From Beta vulgaris subsp. vulgaris (Eukaryota; Streptophyta; Magnoliopsida; Caryophyllales; Amaranthaceae), in NCBI RefSeq assembly GCF_026745355.1, contig NC_079202.1:42362561-42426560 (forward strand): 64,000 nucleotides of DNA, given 5' to 3'. Below, in pieces: positions 1-12,870 of the stretch (within the stretch, counting starts at the first letter, position 1; the number at the start of each line of letters is the position of its first letter). A program made the translations under genes and the position numbers. The notes under the pieces were generated by a model that saw only the letters and a program-made list of their open reading frames with translations, had not been told where the DNA came from and did not search any database.

Positions 1-1540
1 AAAATAGCCTAATGTAGTCACTATTCTTAAATATTAAGTCAAGAACTCCTAGTTGAAACTTGAATCAATAACTTTAATTTGGCTTTGTGACTTTTAGTGC
101 TTTATGTTGTGGCAGTGTACCCAACGTCTTGACGTCCTTAGGACTTTCATATATCAGGGCTTTTGGTATTTAAGTAGCTCTATTGTTGGTATGCGAGAAA
201 GAACCATTCCAATTAGATGGTCTGACTTTCGATACACCGACTCTTCTTAGACTCTACTAGAACAGGTGGAAGTCATGTACATCAATGCTACACTACGTAT
301 ACATCAGTGCTACACTAAATGTACATTGGTGCAACACTATAAGTACATTAAATCTCAAGAACAATATTAAGTATTCCATTTTTAACTGAGTTCTAATTTC
401 ACCCATGTGCTTAAAAGTTATTATGAATGTTTGGCATTGAAGAAGATAGTTTATTTTAAGTGAGTTGGAACTCATGTACATTTTTCATAGAGTTGGAACT
501 CATGTACATTAGGTCTTTGCCATATGCACATCATAGGTAACATACAAGTACATTAAATCTCAAGCAGATTCAAAAAAGTATTTTTGGTGGGAAAATCTAG
601 TAGATGATAGATAGAGTGACTGATTTCTTCTGCAAAAATCAGCTACCAAGGCTTTATATCTCAAACTCACCCTTTCTACTCTTCCTAACAAATTATGCCT
701 TTAAACTGTAATTCCTGACTGATGCTCAAACAGTGAAATTGGTGATCTTCCCCTTTTTTCTCTCTAGTTGTTTATGCCAGCTTGCTTCATATATATAGGT
801 CCTTTTCGAACTCTGTAAACTAGACTTCAGTTGTGGTATTTGAATATATATTTTTGCTTGGAAAAGTTTATTTACTTTTGAAGAAAGAATGAATTCATAT
901 GCTTCCGTTCTCGCGTCCATTCTGTTGCTGAACATGAGGGCATCTGCAGCATGTCTTCTATTGCAGAACTGCACTCACGAGTGTGAGCAGAAAGCCTGAA
1001 TCTTTCAACCACATAGTATATATATTGCCTCGTCTTTGTTGTAAGGATGCCCTTGAAGAAGGTTTATTCAACTAGAGCATTGTGTGCTTAATTCATTAGT
1101 TTTGGTAGGATCTATTACATTTTACTGCTAGCTTCTATCTTCTATGTTCAAGCCTATAATTTTTCTAGATATTAGTAAAGCAAATAGTGATACAGGTTTT
1201 AGAAAAGAAAGCTCTTTCGGACTTTCTCATAATCACATTAGCTTAGAAGGGTTCTTAGTGTAATAAAAAAAATGGTATACATATGGCATCCATGGCTTGA
1301 ATGTACATCATAGGTGGCTTCAATGTACATCACTAATATCTTCAATGTACATCAGATGGTATAGCCCCTTCTCTTGCTTTTTTTTTCCAACAATTTATTG
1401 CATTTATGTACATATCAATTATCAACATTTTCATTCCCCAAATTGATTTATCATTATTCAGTCCATATATGTACACCTGTGTTCGAGTAACATAGGCTAC
1501 AGCTTAACCCTCACGATTAGATTTACTTTTTTCCATGCAG
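1..1540. other. AT-rich intergenic stretch, no gene recognised
   Basis: No coding region I can support. Short related patches built around GTACATCA and TGCTACACTA recur at about 270-355, 1300-1350, 3060-3140 and 4500-4555, so this looks like decayed dispersed repeat rather than unique host sequence. Confidence 0.4.
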
Positions 1541-1696
1541 GTTCAAAGGGAGTTTCACTTACATGCAGGAGACTTCCCCAATGTGGAGCACTTCAGGGAG
1601 GTTCTCAGGGGTCATAACTTCGACAAGCTCGAAAAATAGAAACCAAAAAAAGTACAAGCTGTTGATGACATGCTGAGCTATGACATCCCTGGTTGA
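1541..1696 (+). pseudogene. EHD-type (Eps15-homology domain) GTPase fragment, one broken exon
   Basis: A splice acceptor (pyrimidine-rich tract ending in CAG at 1540) opens a frame reading VQREFHLHAGDFPNVEHFRE and on through VLRGHNFDKLEK. This matches, from my knowledge of the family, the conserved segment of plant EHD proteins, endocytosis and recycling ATPases, that reads GDFPNVEHFREVL followed by DKFEKLKPK. The frame meets TAG at 1637-1639, where the family has leucine (TTG to TAG needs one change). Beyond it the same frame keeps KPKKVQAVDDML and SYDIP before a TGA at 1694-1696. No neighbouring EHD exons, GTPase domain or EH domain were found in the window. I infer a relic of a duplicated or captured gene. 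The identity is good; the mechanism of arrival is unknown. Confidence 0.72.
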
Positions 1697-4600
1697 ATTT
1701 TTTCAGCTAAAGTGCTTTATCAAAGCGGAAGCTCACACAAGTCAAGCCGGGCTAGCTTAATAGACAAGCCTTCTTGAAGTGGAATAGATTTGCTTCTTTA
1801 TGAATTGAGAGAAGCTTTATTAGATGAACTGAAGATCCAGCTTTGCTGCCATGTCTCTCTTGTTAAAGAGGAAGGAGACTACAATTATAGGATTTTTTAC
1901 TAGTTGGAGTTGTGGCCTCTTAGAAGGCTTATTATTGAACTAACTAATGGCTATATGCATTTCGACAGTTAGTTTATCAAAGAAATGGGCGGGCATAATA
2001 GACGAAATGTGCATTACATGAAACATGCCACTACATAGAATGATTACAAAGATTTATTTTAGTGTTTGCATGTACATTAATTAGTGCTAATTATTTTTGG
2101 TGAAAACTTTAGTACTAACTTACCAAGTGTGCTCTTCGGTTAATTATGTACTTGTCTCTACAAAATACTATATAATAATAGTATTTATTTCGCTTCGTTT
2201 GCTAATCATGAAGCATTCTAAAGGCATGTTTTGCTCTATGTCTTGGCTCTAACTTCTAATAATTGTCATTTTATAACCTATGTGGGAATCGAACCCACAT
2301 CTTGCGCATTGCACATGCTCTTCCATTTGAGCTAATAGGTGTTAAAGTACAAGTAATACCGCAAGTGCACGGTGTACTAAAGTAGTATACTAGCAAATAC
2401 GGGTCGAACCCACAAGGATGTTTATATTATGCCTAATTACCCACTTACTATGCGAATTTGAATAATTAGTATGATTAGACTATTACTAGCAATTTATCAA
2501 TAAAGCAAGAAACTAATAATACCAACTTGAAAACTAATAATAGTCTAATACTAGTTACTAAAGCAAAGCATATCAATTTAAAGGGCTTTTAATGAAATAC
2601 TTATAACCAAGCTGTTACCACTGCAATTTTATGACTAAATCTGGAGAATTAGGAAAACCAAATGATACGATTAATCACTAAAATGAGCATTAAGAAGAGT
2701 CTACCGAATAAGGCAACTTAGAACACTTACGCTTAATCAAGCTATTAGGCATAAATTCATCAACAATGGATTACTAGCAGTGGGGATTAAGTCACTGTTC
2801 AAGAGTGAAATGGAACAAAAGCGGCACTTAGATTTAATGATTAATATAATGACAAAGCTTTAAAAGTCATCATTCTATATACTTGTATATAGATTTGCAC
2901 GCTGAATTGCAAGAAGAGACAAAGTATAAGCTTAGATTGAATAATTATGCAGCTAGTATAAATTGCAATCTACTAATTCAAACTAGGAATACCAATTCAC
3001 GACAATTGAATATGAGATTATATTAACTATGCGTAATGGGTACAATCTGATGATTTCGGACATGTTCATCATATGTATACTGCATGTACATCATGAGTTT
3101 ACTACATGTACATCAGTGCTACACTAAAAGTACATTAAATTGCTAGGACACTATTAAGTACAAGTTGGGAATTCATATTGCATAAAAGGAAACAAGTTAA
3201 GTGCATATATCTGTACCAAACAAGTTTAGTGTTGTGATTTTACTCTAGTAAAAAAAAATCACCCTTTGTGATTAGATATGTTGTTTCCTATGGGATGTCC
3301 AAGGATGTTGTTAATTCTGCTCTCCTGTAGAAAGAACTCATTTGTTTGAAATCAAGTTGCTTATGAAGTGAATAAGCAACAACAACGAGGAAGTTCATAT
3401 GTTTCTTTTCTGTTGACAGGAAGACTTGTATACAATGTTTAATCTTTAAGGCTTGAGACATTATTATACATGTGAAAGATGGGTTTTAGCCATCCTGGCT
3501 ACTTTCATCGGAATCTTTTGACAGGATAAAAATATCATTATTATACTGTTAAAACCATATGAAATTTCAAAACAACATCAATTCTACTAAAAAAATGTGA
3601 GCAGATGCAGATGTGGGCACAAGAACAGAATAACATCATGAGTAACTCTGCTAACTTAAATTTTTTTTTTTTTGAGAGGAATACCACTAACTATTAACTA
3701 ACATACTCTCAAGAACTTTACCTACAAAGCGGAGCCAGATTAACCTGAACAAAGTGCCACTTTAATACAACACTTTCTCTCTACTTTGAAATTAATATAT
3801 ACACCATTTGCAGCAAATCTTCCAATTTATCTTCTGATGACATCAAAACTCATTTCCATATATTGCATTTGATTTTTATCCACTCCCCGAAAAAATAGAT
3901 TTATTAGAATCCTTAACTTAATGGTGATATTTTACACCCTTGAACCTTGGTTCATACTTCATCATTATGACTATTATTTATATTACTGATTAGAGTTTGT
4001 TTTTTTTACTATCGACATATGCCTATTTTAATAGTATATTTGTTTTCCAATGTTAACATTGCATTTATCAAAAAAAGAGTCAACATAAGTTTAACACACT
4101 TCTTACTTCTTAGTTACAGTCCATATCCAACCCTTTCTGTTAAACTCAGCAACACAAGAGTATTTAGAAAAACAAATATAAAAATTAGAGATTCTGAATG
4201 ATTTTCTCATTAATTCAATGTTCTCACAGATATGTGCCAAACAGGGAGAACGACAGAGCACATTTGGAGATGCACAACTTGAAGACTCAAGTGCCGACAG
4301 TCACTACTTATAGAGGCTCTAGTACTCAGACTAGTATAATGTGACTTATGATAAAGAGAAGTCTGTGCAATGTCCCTAAAATAATCCTTAAAGAGTGTTT
4401 ACAGCTCCCTTTGAACAGGTTTTCATTTAGTTGGGATGCCTTCTTTGGGAAGAAAAAGTGAGTGTTGTCATCATTTCTACAGATGAACTAATACTATTCT
4501 GTATACATCATGAATTGCCTAAAAGAACATCACAAGTTCACTACAAGTACATCAAAATGAAAATAACTACAAATTTCAAAAGAGACAATGTAATCATACT

Positions 4601-4756
4601 TACAATTCTCAATTGCAAAAGTCAGACCAATTCATCAAAATCCTCCCACTTATTCCAGCATCAATAACAACTGTATTTCACACCAAACACACAAGAATTT
4701 CAAAATGTATAGAGAGAAATGATGCAGAAAGAAAAAAACATAAGATGAGAATAAAT
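1697..4756. other. Unassigned AT-rich DNA with dispersed repeat fragments
   Basis: No convincing gene. From 2341 the + strand carries a stretch (CCGCAAGTGCACGG, then GGGTCGAACCCACAAGGATG) resembling a motif I have seen dispersed in many plant genomes, but I cannot name its family. The rest is AT-rich with short homopolymers. Confidence 0.35.
2275..2341 (-). other. tRNA-like remnant with degenerate anticodon arm
   Basis: On the minus strand there is a D-arm (GCTC..GAGC), a T-arm of GTGGG-TTCGATT-CCCAC, and an acceptor whose 5' strand CACCTAT pairs with 3' ATAGGTT at six of seven positions. Box A- and box B-like promoter sequences are therefore present. The anticodon arm cannot form a normal 5-bp stem with a 7-base loop, and the molecule is only about 67 nt. 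I read it as a tRNA-derived relic (SINE head or tRNA pseudogene), not a functional tRNA. Confidence 0.4.
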
Positions 4757-4757
4757 A

Positions 4758-5036
4758 AGGCAAAATGAGAATGACATTTTCCGTAGCTTAATTTCAAAGT
4801 AACAACATCAAATTATCAAATTGAAATCATAAAATCCGAGATAATACTGAAAAATAGAGCAAAAAAAATATCCGAAAAATACAAGAATGAAATAAAACGA
4901 AACATTACAAGAAAATAGGCAAAATGAGATGACATTTTCCAATGCTTAATTTCAAAGTAACAACATCAAATTATGAAATTGAAACCCTATAATTCCAGAT
5001 GTAACCGAAAAATAGAGCAAAAAAATCTGAAAAATT
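4758..5036 (+). repeat. Imperfect tandem duplication, period about 159 bp
   Basis: A unit beginning AGGCAAAATGAG at 4758 and continuing through TTTCAAAGTAACAACATCAA and GAAAAATAGAGCAAAAAAA recurs at 4917 with several substitutions. Both copies are non-coding. Confidence 0.7.
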
Positions 5037-5416
5037 TACCACTTTAAATCATTTTCAAGCTTCGATGGAGAATTTGGAATCTTGTTCGAGCTTTAATTGA
5101 GGATAAATTGCTAGTTTTGGATGTTGTTGAAGCTTCAACAATGGACGAAAATGGAGAGCTTCAATTGGGTTGCACGAAGAAGATACACGCCATTGGGAAT
5201 TCGGTGGTTTTTTTTTGGGGGATTAATGAGCTACAGTAGGGTCGGTTGTTGTTTTATGGGGATTACTGCTATAGTAGTGTCGATGGTGAATTTTTGTTTT
5301 TTTTGTTTTTTTTGGAAATGTCAGCCGTTAGATTAGAGGGATCTAAGGCAGGGATTTATTCTCATATAACTAAGTATTCTCACATAACCATGTTATTCTC
5401 ACATGAGCCCAAATAT

Positions 5417-5440
5417 TATATATATATATATATATATATA
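5417..5440. repeat. (TA)n microsatellite
   Basis: About 12 uninterrupted TA dinucleotides in AT-rich DNA. The surrounding 5037-6109 shows no gene I recognise. Confidence 0.9.
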
Positions 5441-6109
5441 AGATTGGCCTGTAACTCCCCGATAATTCTCTCTTTTCAGAAATACCTTTATAATACAAAA
5501 CTTAGAGAGTTACCCAAATATTATCACCCGTGTGAAAACGTATCGGCTTTTTCAGAATTTTACAGCGGAAAACATATAACTAAACTTTAACCTTTTATTA
5601 TGAATAAATAAATAAATGAGTATTTAGAAATCAACAAATCTAAATAAGTCTTATTCATACCAACTTAATAATTAATGTTCCTACTAATGCAGAAAAAAAA
5701 ATATACTAGTTACACATTCTCTCCATTCCAGATTCCCAATGATGCACATCTGCGAACTTGTAATGTCAATGCTTTAATGAATTTGCTCACCAGAATTGGT
5801 CATCACAGGATCAATAAGGCAAAGTCATGATCACAATCACAAACAAAGTACGTAATCAGCAAAGCTGAGTACTATATACTAAAACATAAGCATTTCTAGC
5901 ATGATACTAAGTAAATAACATGCAGGGATAAACAATAATATAATCATATAACATTCTGCAGACAACTTTTACTGAACTAAACTCTAAACATCTTTTTATT
6001 ACTCAAATGGAATAGTTATTGGACTTGAGTTGTCCTACCACCAATGCCTTCACTAAGAAGACGAAATACGGGAGCTACCACATATTCCAGAATGACCTAC
6101 GATATCGAG

Positions 6110-7330
6110 CACTAGTGGAAAAAGATGGAAGGGTTGCGGTTAAAACAGCCCTTAGCTGCGTATTTTGACAGTAGCCCTTTCCATATCATCCCTTCACTAA
6201 AAGTGAAGGGTTGTGTTTGTAAAACGCAACCCTTCACAATGAAGGGCTGCGGTTGAGGCCCAAAAATGCAGCCCTTCCATATTGGAAGGGCTGCGGTTTT
6301 GTGCCTAAAATGCAACCCTTCTTGTACGAGGGTGCCAAAAACGCAGCCATTTCGGCCCATAAAATAATTAAAAAAAAATTTTTTTGGATATTTTTTTACT
6401 CTTAAATATATCAAGAAATTTACAACAGGGAAAAAAGGGAACAAAAAATGAAAAAAAAGGGAATGAAAATGAAAAAAAAAAACCAAACACACAAATTCAG
6501 AATGACAGAAATACATAATACTCAAACAAAAATGAGAATTAAACTCAAAAATTACAAACACACAAATTCAGAATGACAGAAAATGAAAAAAAAGGAACAA
6601 AAACGAAAATAAAAATTAAACAAAACTCAAACTCAAACCTAGATCTGAAAAAAAAAACTCAAAAATTACAATCAAGTGTTTTCTCAGCCATGATTTTTTC
6701 AATGTCGGCTTTCTTTAGCATGGTGCGGCGGATGTCGAAGACGATGTCGGCGGAAGGAATGATGGCTTCGTGAATGATGCGCAAGGCCCTGTGAGTGATT
6801 TCGCTACGTTTGTTGATGATTCGCTGTCGATGGTGTGGTGTTGTTGGTGGTGCGTGAAAACGGTGTGGGGGTTGACATCGTTCGCTGTCGATGGTGTGGT
6901 GTTGTTGGTGGTGCGTGAAAACAGTGTGGGGGTTGACGGAAGAAGATGAGAAGAGAGAGGCATGAAATGAGGAGGGAGGAGACAGACCAATCTCTAATAA
7001 CAAACCCTAAAGCCTTGTAATTTCTTTTAAATTAATATCATGAAAAAAACCCCACAAAGGGCTGTATTTTTTAAAAAAACGCAGCCCTTTATTACTTAAA
7101 GAGCTGCGTTTTTTAAAAAAAATTGCAGCCCTTTATTACCTAAAGGGCTGCGTTTTTTTAAAAAGCGCAACCCTTCACTATTAAGGGCTGCGTTTTTTAA
7201 AAAAAACGCAGCCCTTTATTACCTAAAGGGCTGCGTTTTTTTTAAAAGTGCATCCCTTCACTATTAAGGGCTGCGTTTTTAGAAAGACGCATTCCTTGCA
7301 CCGCAACCCTTCCGTTTTTTTCCTCTAGTG
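6110..7330. mobile_element. Non-autonomous CACTA element A (1.2 kb)
   Basis: The left end is CACTAGTGGAAAAAG and the right end is TTTTTTCCTCTAGTG, as imperfect terminal inverted repeats. The element is flanked by a 3-bp duplication, GAG at 6107-6109 and 7331-7333, the hallmark size for CACTA insertions. Both subterminal regions carry hairpin-forming repeats of AAGGGCTGCG(TTTT) and its complement, the same motif as in the 13995-28983 element, so it belongs to that family. The interior has no transposase; it holds a GT-rich patch with a 60-bp direct repeat at about 6830-6940 and A-rich DNA. It would depend on transposase supplied elsewhere. Confidence 0.9.
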
Positions 7331-7340
7331 GAGGAACCTT

Positions 7341-7457
<117 letters not shown>

Positions 7458-10400
7458 GGGATGTTGATCAATCCATCTCCCAGAAAAAGCCATGAGCTAC
7501 CACCATGTACTCCAACTCCAGTGTCCAACTCTAGACGTGCATCAGTCTAAAGTCTATAACTATCCTTGTTACACTTTACGTTATTTACAAGTTATTACTT
7601 CTTATGACACACATAAAAGCAATCATAGAAACACAAATCAATCATTCACAAATGAACTTCTTTTATCTTAGGCTTTAAATAAGTGATCACTACTTACAAC
7701 CCAAGATTACCTTCTTAAATATCGATCAATCTTTCTTATTTTGTTGAACCTAGCCAACAATCCAACTTACTTTTAAAACGGTATAATTTATCAACTTACC
7801 AAATAAGGCCCACAGTCCTCATAAAGTAGTGAAAATAATACTTGTAAGGGAACACATGAATAACATGATTCAATCTCAACAACATATATTAATTCCCTTA
7901 TGTGAATTAATAAATAAAGTTCTCATCCACATGCTGGCATCAATAATCCATACAAACATGACAAACCGTAACTCATAATAATTCTCATAAATAACATGCT
8001 TGCACACAGGCATAAACACATGTAGAATTCAATCATATCAGAAATCACATAAGAACTTATAAAGTTCCTATACATGATACTAGAACTTTTCCTCCTTAAA
8101 TCACATAGCACACAGGTATGTACGTACCATGTATAAACTAGTCGGCATGCCACTTTTAATTCTTTAAAAGTCTCCTACAAAATATTCTCCGCATAGAAAT
8201 CAATATAAACTAAAATCAATACTCTTAAATAAAATTACAACAACTTTAAAATATTTAAAATCCCCTTTAAAAATATTCAAAAGTTGATTTTACTATCAAA
8301 ACTCCAACTACTTTTAATTCCCAGTATAGTACTACCATACTAGTAATTAAAATTCTTAAAACTCCATAAATAAAACCTTTTCTGAAATTCCAGCAACTTA
8401 TAAAATCGTAAAACCCTCTTTAAACATATGTAAACATGTTTAAATTCATTAAATCAATAATCATGATTAATATTAAAATAAAACATAAAAACATAGTCTT
8501 TAATGGAGTCTTGAGGAAGAAGAAAAGAAATTAACCAACAAGAAAGAGAACAAGGGAGGCGCCGAAAACAGAATACCCATGGCAGTAGCAGCGACGCAAC
8601 TCTTGGAGATTTTGAAGACTTTGTGACGTTTCTTGTTGAAGAAGAAACGTTACTTGAAAAAGAAGAAAAAAAAAGAAAGAACTCGAAATAGAGAAAGAAG
8701 AGAAAGCCGTGAAGAAGGAGAGAGGGTGCCGTGAGATTTGAGTGTGAGGAGAGAGAAAATAATTCTTGTGTGGAATAAAATAATTGAGTATTAAGATATT
8801 TATAAGGAAGCTTCATTTTGGGCTTAGGAAAAAGGAGATTGGGCTCAATTAAAATTGATGATGAATAGGAAAAACGGAACTCCTAACATCATATGACTAC
8901 TACTCTTTCCTAATATACTTAGAAATTAAGTTCCTCAAGTCCACTTAGACTTCTTTCAATCAAATTAGTATTTCAAACCTTTTTCAAAGCATGCCTAAAT
9001 AAAATATTTTTAACTTTCTTAAATCCTTAAAATAATTTCATTTAACTTTTAAAATAGTCAACCTTTTTAAATAGTCAAATCATTTAAAACTAAATTATGT
9101 TCAAATATAAATATATGAATACTAAAATATATTTAAAAATTCCTTTAAAATTATGGGGGATTACATGGCTTCCGGGTGGGGACTTTATGTGAGGGTGGCC
9201 TAGAAGATTTCTTTTTTATAAATTTTTGAAAAAAAATTATATATAAAAATACCATTAGATTGTCCATATATATATGTATATATTTAGATATCATTTTTCT
9301 ATAAATCTCAAAGATTGATAATCAAATATACTAATGGTTAAGTTTGTGCACCGCCTTGTGTGAAAATTAAAGTTAAAATGGAATAATTAACTGATGCAAG
9401 TCTAAGGTCTAAAAAAAGCCCAGGATTATATGAGGAATTAGAATTATCATTGTTAATACTTAGCTTATATTTATAACAGCCATAATTTGGTTAATTTGGT
9501 TCATTTCGTGGACTTTAATAGGTCCATTAATAAGTTCACATTCTGAACTTACAGAAAAAGTGATCAAACACTTAATTTGAATAAGTTTTAGGTCGATTTC
9601 AAGTGTTGCATTTCATGGATTAATTGAAGGATCGAGAAGCAATCTCATTAAAGCTACATGTTGTAGCCCAAGTTTAAGTGACTCAATCAGGATGGCTAAT
9701 TAGAGTTGTAGGCATGTGATTAGGAGATGTTTTAGCTCATCATTTGTTGGTTTAAGAAAAGTTGTAACAACTCATTAAATAAGCTTTGATGATAGGCATG
9801 AATTAAGGGAGGAAGTGTAACTCCTAAATCCTTCATTAGTGGACGGTTTTCCTAGGCTGTTTATGAAGTCTTTTGGTTTCCTTTTGTTGCTCTATTCTTC
9901 TATATAATGTGATATAGGATGAATAAAAATCAGTTTTGAGATTGCTTATAAAAAAACCTTTATGTTTTCATAGTTTTATTTTGAGTTTGTCTCAAGCTTC
10001 AATTAACCCTTATTACTCTGAGTTTGTCTTGAGTAATAAGCTTAGCAGAAATTGAGTGGGTCTTATCTCTAGCTTAAAATCTTTTGTGAGTGTTCTTGTT
10101 CCCTTAAGTTTAAATCCATCATCTTGTATCTGGAAGGATGTATTTAGACTTAAATCTAAGTAAGAAACAAATGGAAACTAGCTAGTTATGGATTAGATTA
10201 TGAAGCAATTAATTATAAAGTAATTGCATTATAATCAATTTAGTTATTGGCCTGGGCCATTTCATGTAACTAAAATGAAATATAGATTTTACTGAATATA
10301 ATTTGAGACTAAGATTAGTTGCATGTAATTTGAGATTACCAACTAATTTAAAATATTACCTATTTATTTTTTGTTTTGAATTGCAATTGACGGTTACAAA

Positions 10401-10681
10401 ATTGCCTAAACACCATTTGCTGATCGATTAAATTATCTTTTTTTATTTACTTGATTAATCTAAAACTGGATTTTTAATTCTTCAATTATGCAAAATTCCT
10501 TAAATTATTAACTTACATTGAGTTATAGAAAGTTTTTATTTTTTTCAAATTTATGACGCCAAAAAAAAAAAACATTGGGGTTGATCGAAAAATAGTGCAT
10601 ATACTTATATCTTATTTTCAATAATTTTAGTCACTTTTTTCAAATAGCTTATGTATGTGTAAATTAGGAGATTTGAGGATA
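7458..10681. other. Unassigned AT-rich DNA; possible LTR end near 9165
   Basis: No gene recognised. At 9150-9165 the + strand ends a block with TTATGGGGGATTACA; its complement, TGTAATCCCCCATAA, resembles the start of the long LTRs of plant Ty3-type elements, and the upstream few hundred bases have the plain AT-rich style of such LTRs. I could not find a matching other end or a duplication, so this is only a suspicion. A CT-rich patch at 8500-8760 (minus strand) would fit a promoter or leader in such an LTR. Confidence 0.25.
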
Positions 10682-11165
10682 TCTATACTAATATATTAAA
10701 AGAAGTTCCGAAATAAAGAATGATGTCACATGGCGCTTTTCCTTAGAGGTTTTAACTCCATGTCATGTAATTGACATACAATAAACAAATTAGAAAATCT
10801 GTTATATAAGGTTCGAACCCATATTTTTTAGAAAAAAATGGTAAAAAAAATTCATCTGGGATGCTCTCGCGTAGGGCCCCACACAGAGGCCCATTACAAG
10901 CCATACACCCCCAACCCCATCCCCCCATAAATACCAAGCATATGCGTGGGGTAGAAATTGAACCCTACACCTTGCTAGAGAAGATGGAAAAGCTCACCAC
11001 TTGAGCCAACCCCAATTCCTGATTCGAACCCATATGAAAACAAGCATATATATTAAAGTTATAACCATTATATCAAATGATACTTGATGTTTTCATTTAA
11101 AGTAAAATATTAATGAATGATGATAGATATAATTACCCGAGGTATAGCCCGGACCTAAACATTAG
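10682..11165 (+). mobile_element. Short non-autonomous Helitron
   Basis: The left end TCTATACTAATATATTAAAAG follows an A. The right end carries a near-palindromic CCGAGGTATAGCCCGG 9 nt after which comes CATTAG followed by T, so the insertion lies between A and T without duplication. TC at the 5' end, a 3' hairpin and a CTRR-like terminus (here TTAG) are the Helitron signature. There is no Rep/helicase gene. A SINE occupies 10825-11022; without it the element is about 286 bp. Confidence 0.72.
10825..11022 (-). mobile_element. tRNA-derived SINE inserted in the Helitron
   Basis: On the minus strand the element starts near GGAATTGGGGTTGGCTCAAG, giving a good RNA polymerase III box A (TGGCTCAAGTGG), then a box B-like GGTTCAATTTC, and ends in an A-rich tail. 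It is flanked by a 13-bp duplication, TTCGAACCCATAT, at 10812-10824 and 11023-11035. Length and structure fit plant tRNA-derived SINEs. The body contains a G-rich and GC-rich patch unlike the surroundings. Confidence 0.88.
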
Positions 11166-12870
11166 TTATGTTGTAATAAATTGTCATTATAAAAAAGTTG
11201 GTCATTAAAATTTAAAAATATATGAGCATGATCATTCTGTTTTTGGATTATTTTATTGTCCACTAGTGTCATGCAAGTGCTGATAAAAATCATACTTAAT
11301 TTTACAATGAAATTGAGGGAAGCATTATCTTGTGTTGGCTTTTAAAATATTGTTATGAAATGAAAGTCTAGTGGTAGTGTAACTTTATGTAAAATAAGAA
11401 GAATGGGAATTTTAGTGTAAAACTAAAAAAGTTAATGACATATCATATCATAGTTAATGAGTATAGATGGAAAAGCTTCATTCTTTTTGCTTTAGAAAGA
11501 TGACATGATGCTACCTATTTTTTCTTGCCCACATTTTTATCTATTTACTTTTGCAATAAAGACAAATGGTTCTTGACTTATGGGGCATTTGGTATTAGAT
11601 TGACAAGAAGCTATGTTTTCTTCCTCTTATTTTGACAAACTTATTATATATATATATACACATCTATTTAGAAAAATTTGAACACTTATTTGGACACGTA
11701 GTTTAAAGTAATAAGTTATAGTTAGTTATTAGAAGTTATTTTTAAAAAATATAGATTTGATAGGACTTAATGGGGTATTTGTTTAGTATAGGAGAGAGAA
11801 AGTTGGATAACTTTTTATTGGTAAAGATAGAGTGTGGGCCAAAAAAATGTAAAAGAAATAATATAGTAATAGTGAGACCATATGCCAAAGTTGGATTGGG
11901 ACTTTCTTAAATCCATTTACTTACTTCCAAAATCCTGAAAAGTTCATATTAGACTTTCTTAAATCCATTTACTTACTTCCAAAATCTTCGGTTCCATATT
12001 AGAAAAAATTAGAAAGATTAGATATTTGTAAGATACATGACGAGGCGATTAGCCAATTACAACAAGATTTTACATGAATATATTTTTTCGTATTGTTATT
12101 TCACTAGAAACAATACAAGAGGGGGGGTGAATTATATGTGTAGAAATAAACATAACTTTTTGCGGAATCTTAAACTTAAACAAAGAAACAAGCTAGAGGA
12201 ACACAAGGGAATTTTACGAAGGAAAACTTCTTGGGCCCAATAAGAAGAAACAACCTCGACCACTAGGGATTTTAAACTCAACTCTTTCACTAATTAGGCC
12301 AAACAACTTTGTTACAACATAATTCTACTCACGAGCTACACCTTGAGTTCCTAAACTCAAGTTCCTGATCAACTGTTCCCTTCACAGTTGTTCCACTCAA
12401 CTTCACTTGAAGTTTTCTCACTTTATCTCGCTTAACTCAAAGCTTCTCTCTTACATAACTTCACTCAAAGTTCCCATACCCCAAAAACCAAAGTACAATT
12501 AATCAAGTAAACTTAGTGGAATTAGAGTAAGAAGGTAAAGAACAAATGGCTTTTATGAGAGAATGAAGGCACTGACATTTTACTTAGTTAAATTCACTAA
12601 ATTACTTGGTCAGACACAAATTGGAACTTAATTAGACATTAGTATTTATAGTGGTAATAACTTAGAACGTGAGATTAAAACATGTATTAGTGGTAGAACC
12701 ATTATCCCCATGATGTTCCTTACCCGAAGGAACACGTTCCTCAATCATTCCATGATCTCCACGATCACTGTTAAACGTGGGAGTGATTTAAGTTACTGCT
12801 CCTTAATTTTAGTAACCACTTTAAGCACTAATTTGAAAATTTGATTTAATCAAAAACATTTTAATTATTA
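11166..12870. other. Unassigned DNA, probably part of an older repeat
   Basis: No gene supported. From about 12115 an AGAGGGGGGGTGAATTATATGT segment begins a block (with TTTTTGCGGAA and runs of GTTCC and AAGTTCC) that continues at 13648-13994 and seems to resume at 28984 beyond the large CACTA element, judging by shared style (CGTTCCTTTACA and GTTCCTTAC). It looks like an old repeat split by later insertions. Its family is not recognised. Confidence 0.3.

Noticed and set aside
2275..2341. Functional tRNA gene
   Set aside because: The anticodon arm cannot form a normal stem and loop, and the length is short.
6659..7003. Two overlapping minus-strand frames within CACTA element A
   Set aside because: They are translations of a 60-bp direct repeat and have no domain; likely chance.
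8454..8816. 120-residue frame on the minus strand
   Set aside because: Leu/Ser/Phe-rich low-complexity translation of GA-rich DNA, possibly an LTR leader; no recognisable motif.
10752..10937. Small protein on the minus strand
   Set aside because: It overlaps the SINE body and has no support beyond an open frame.
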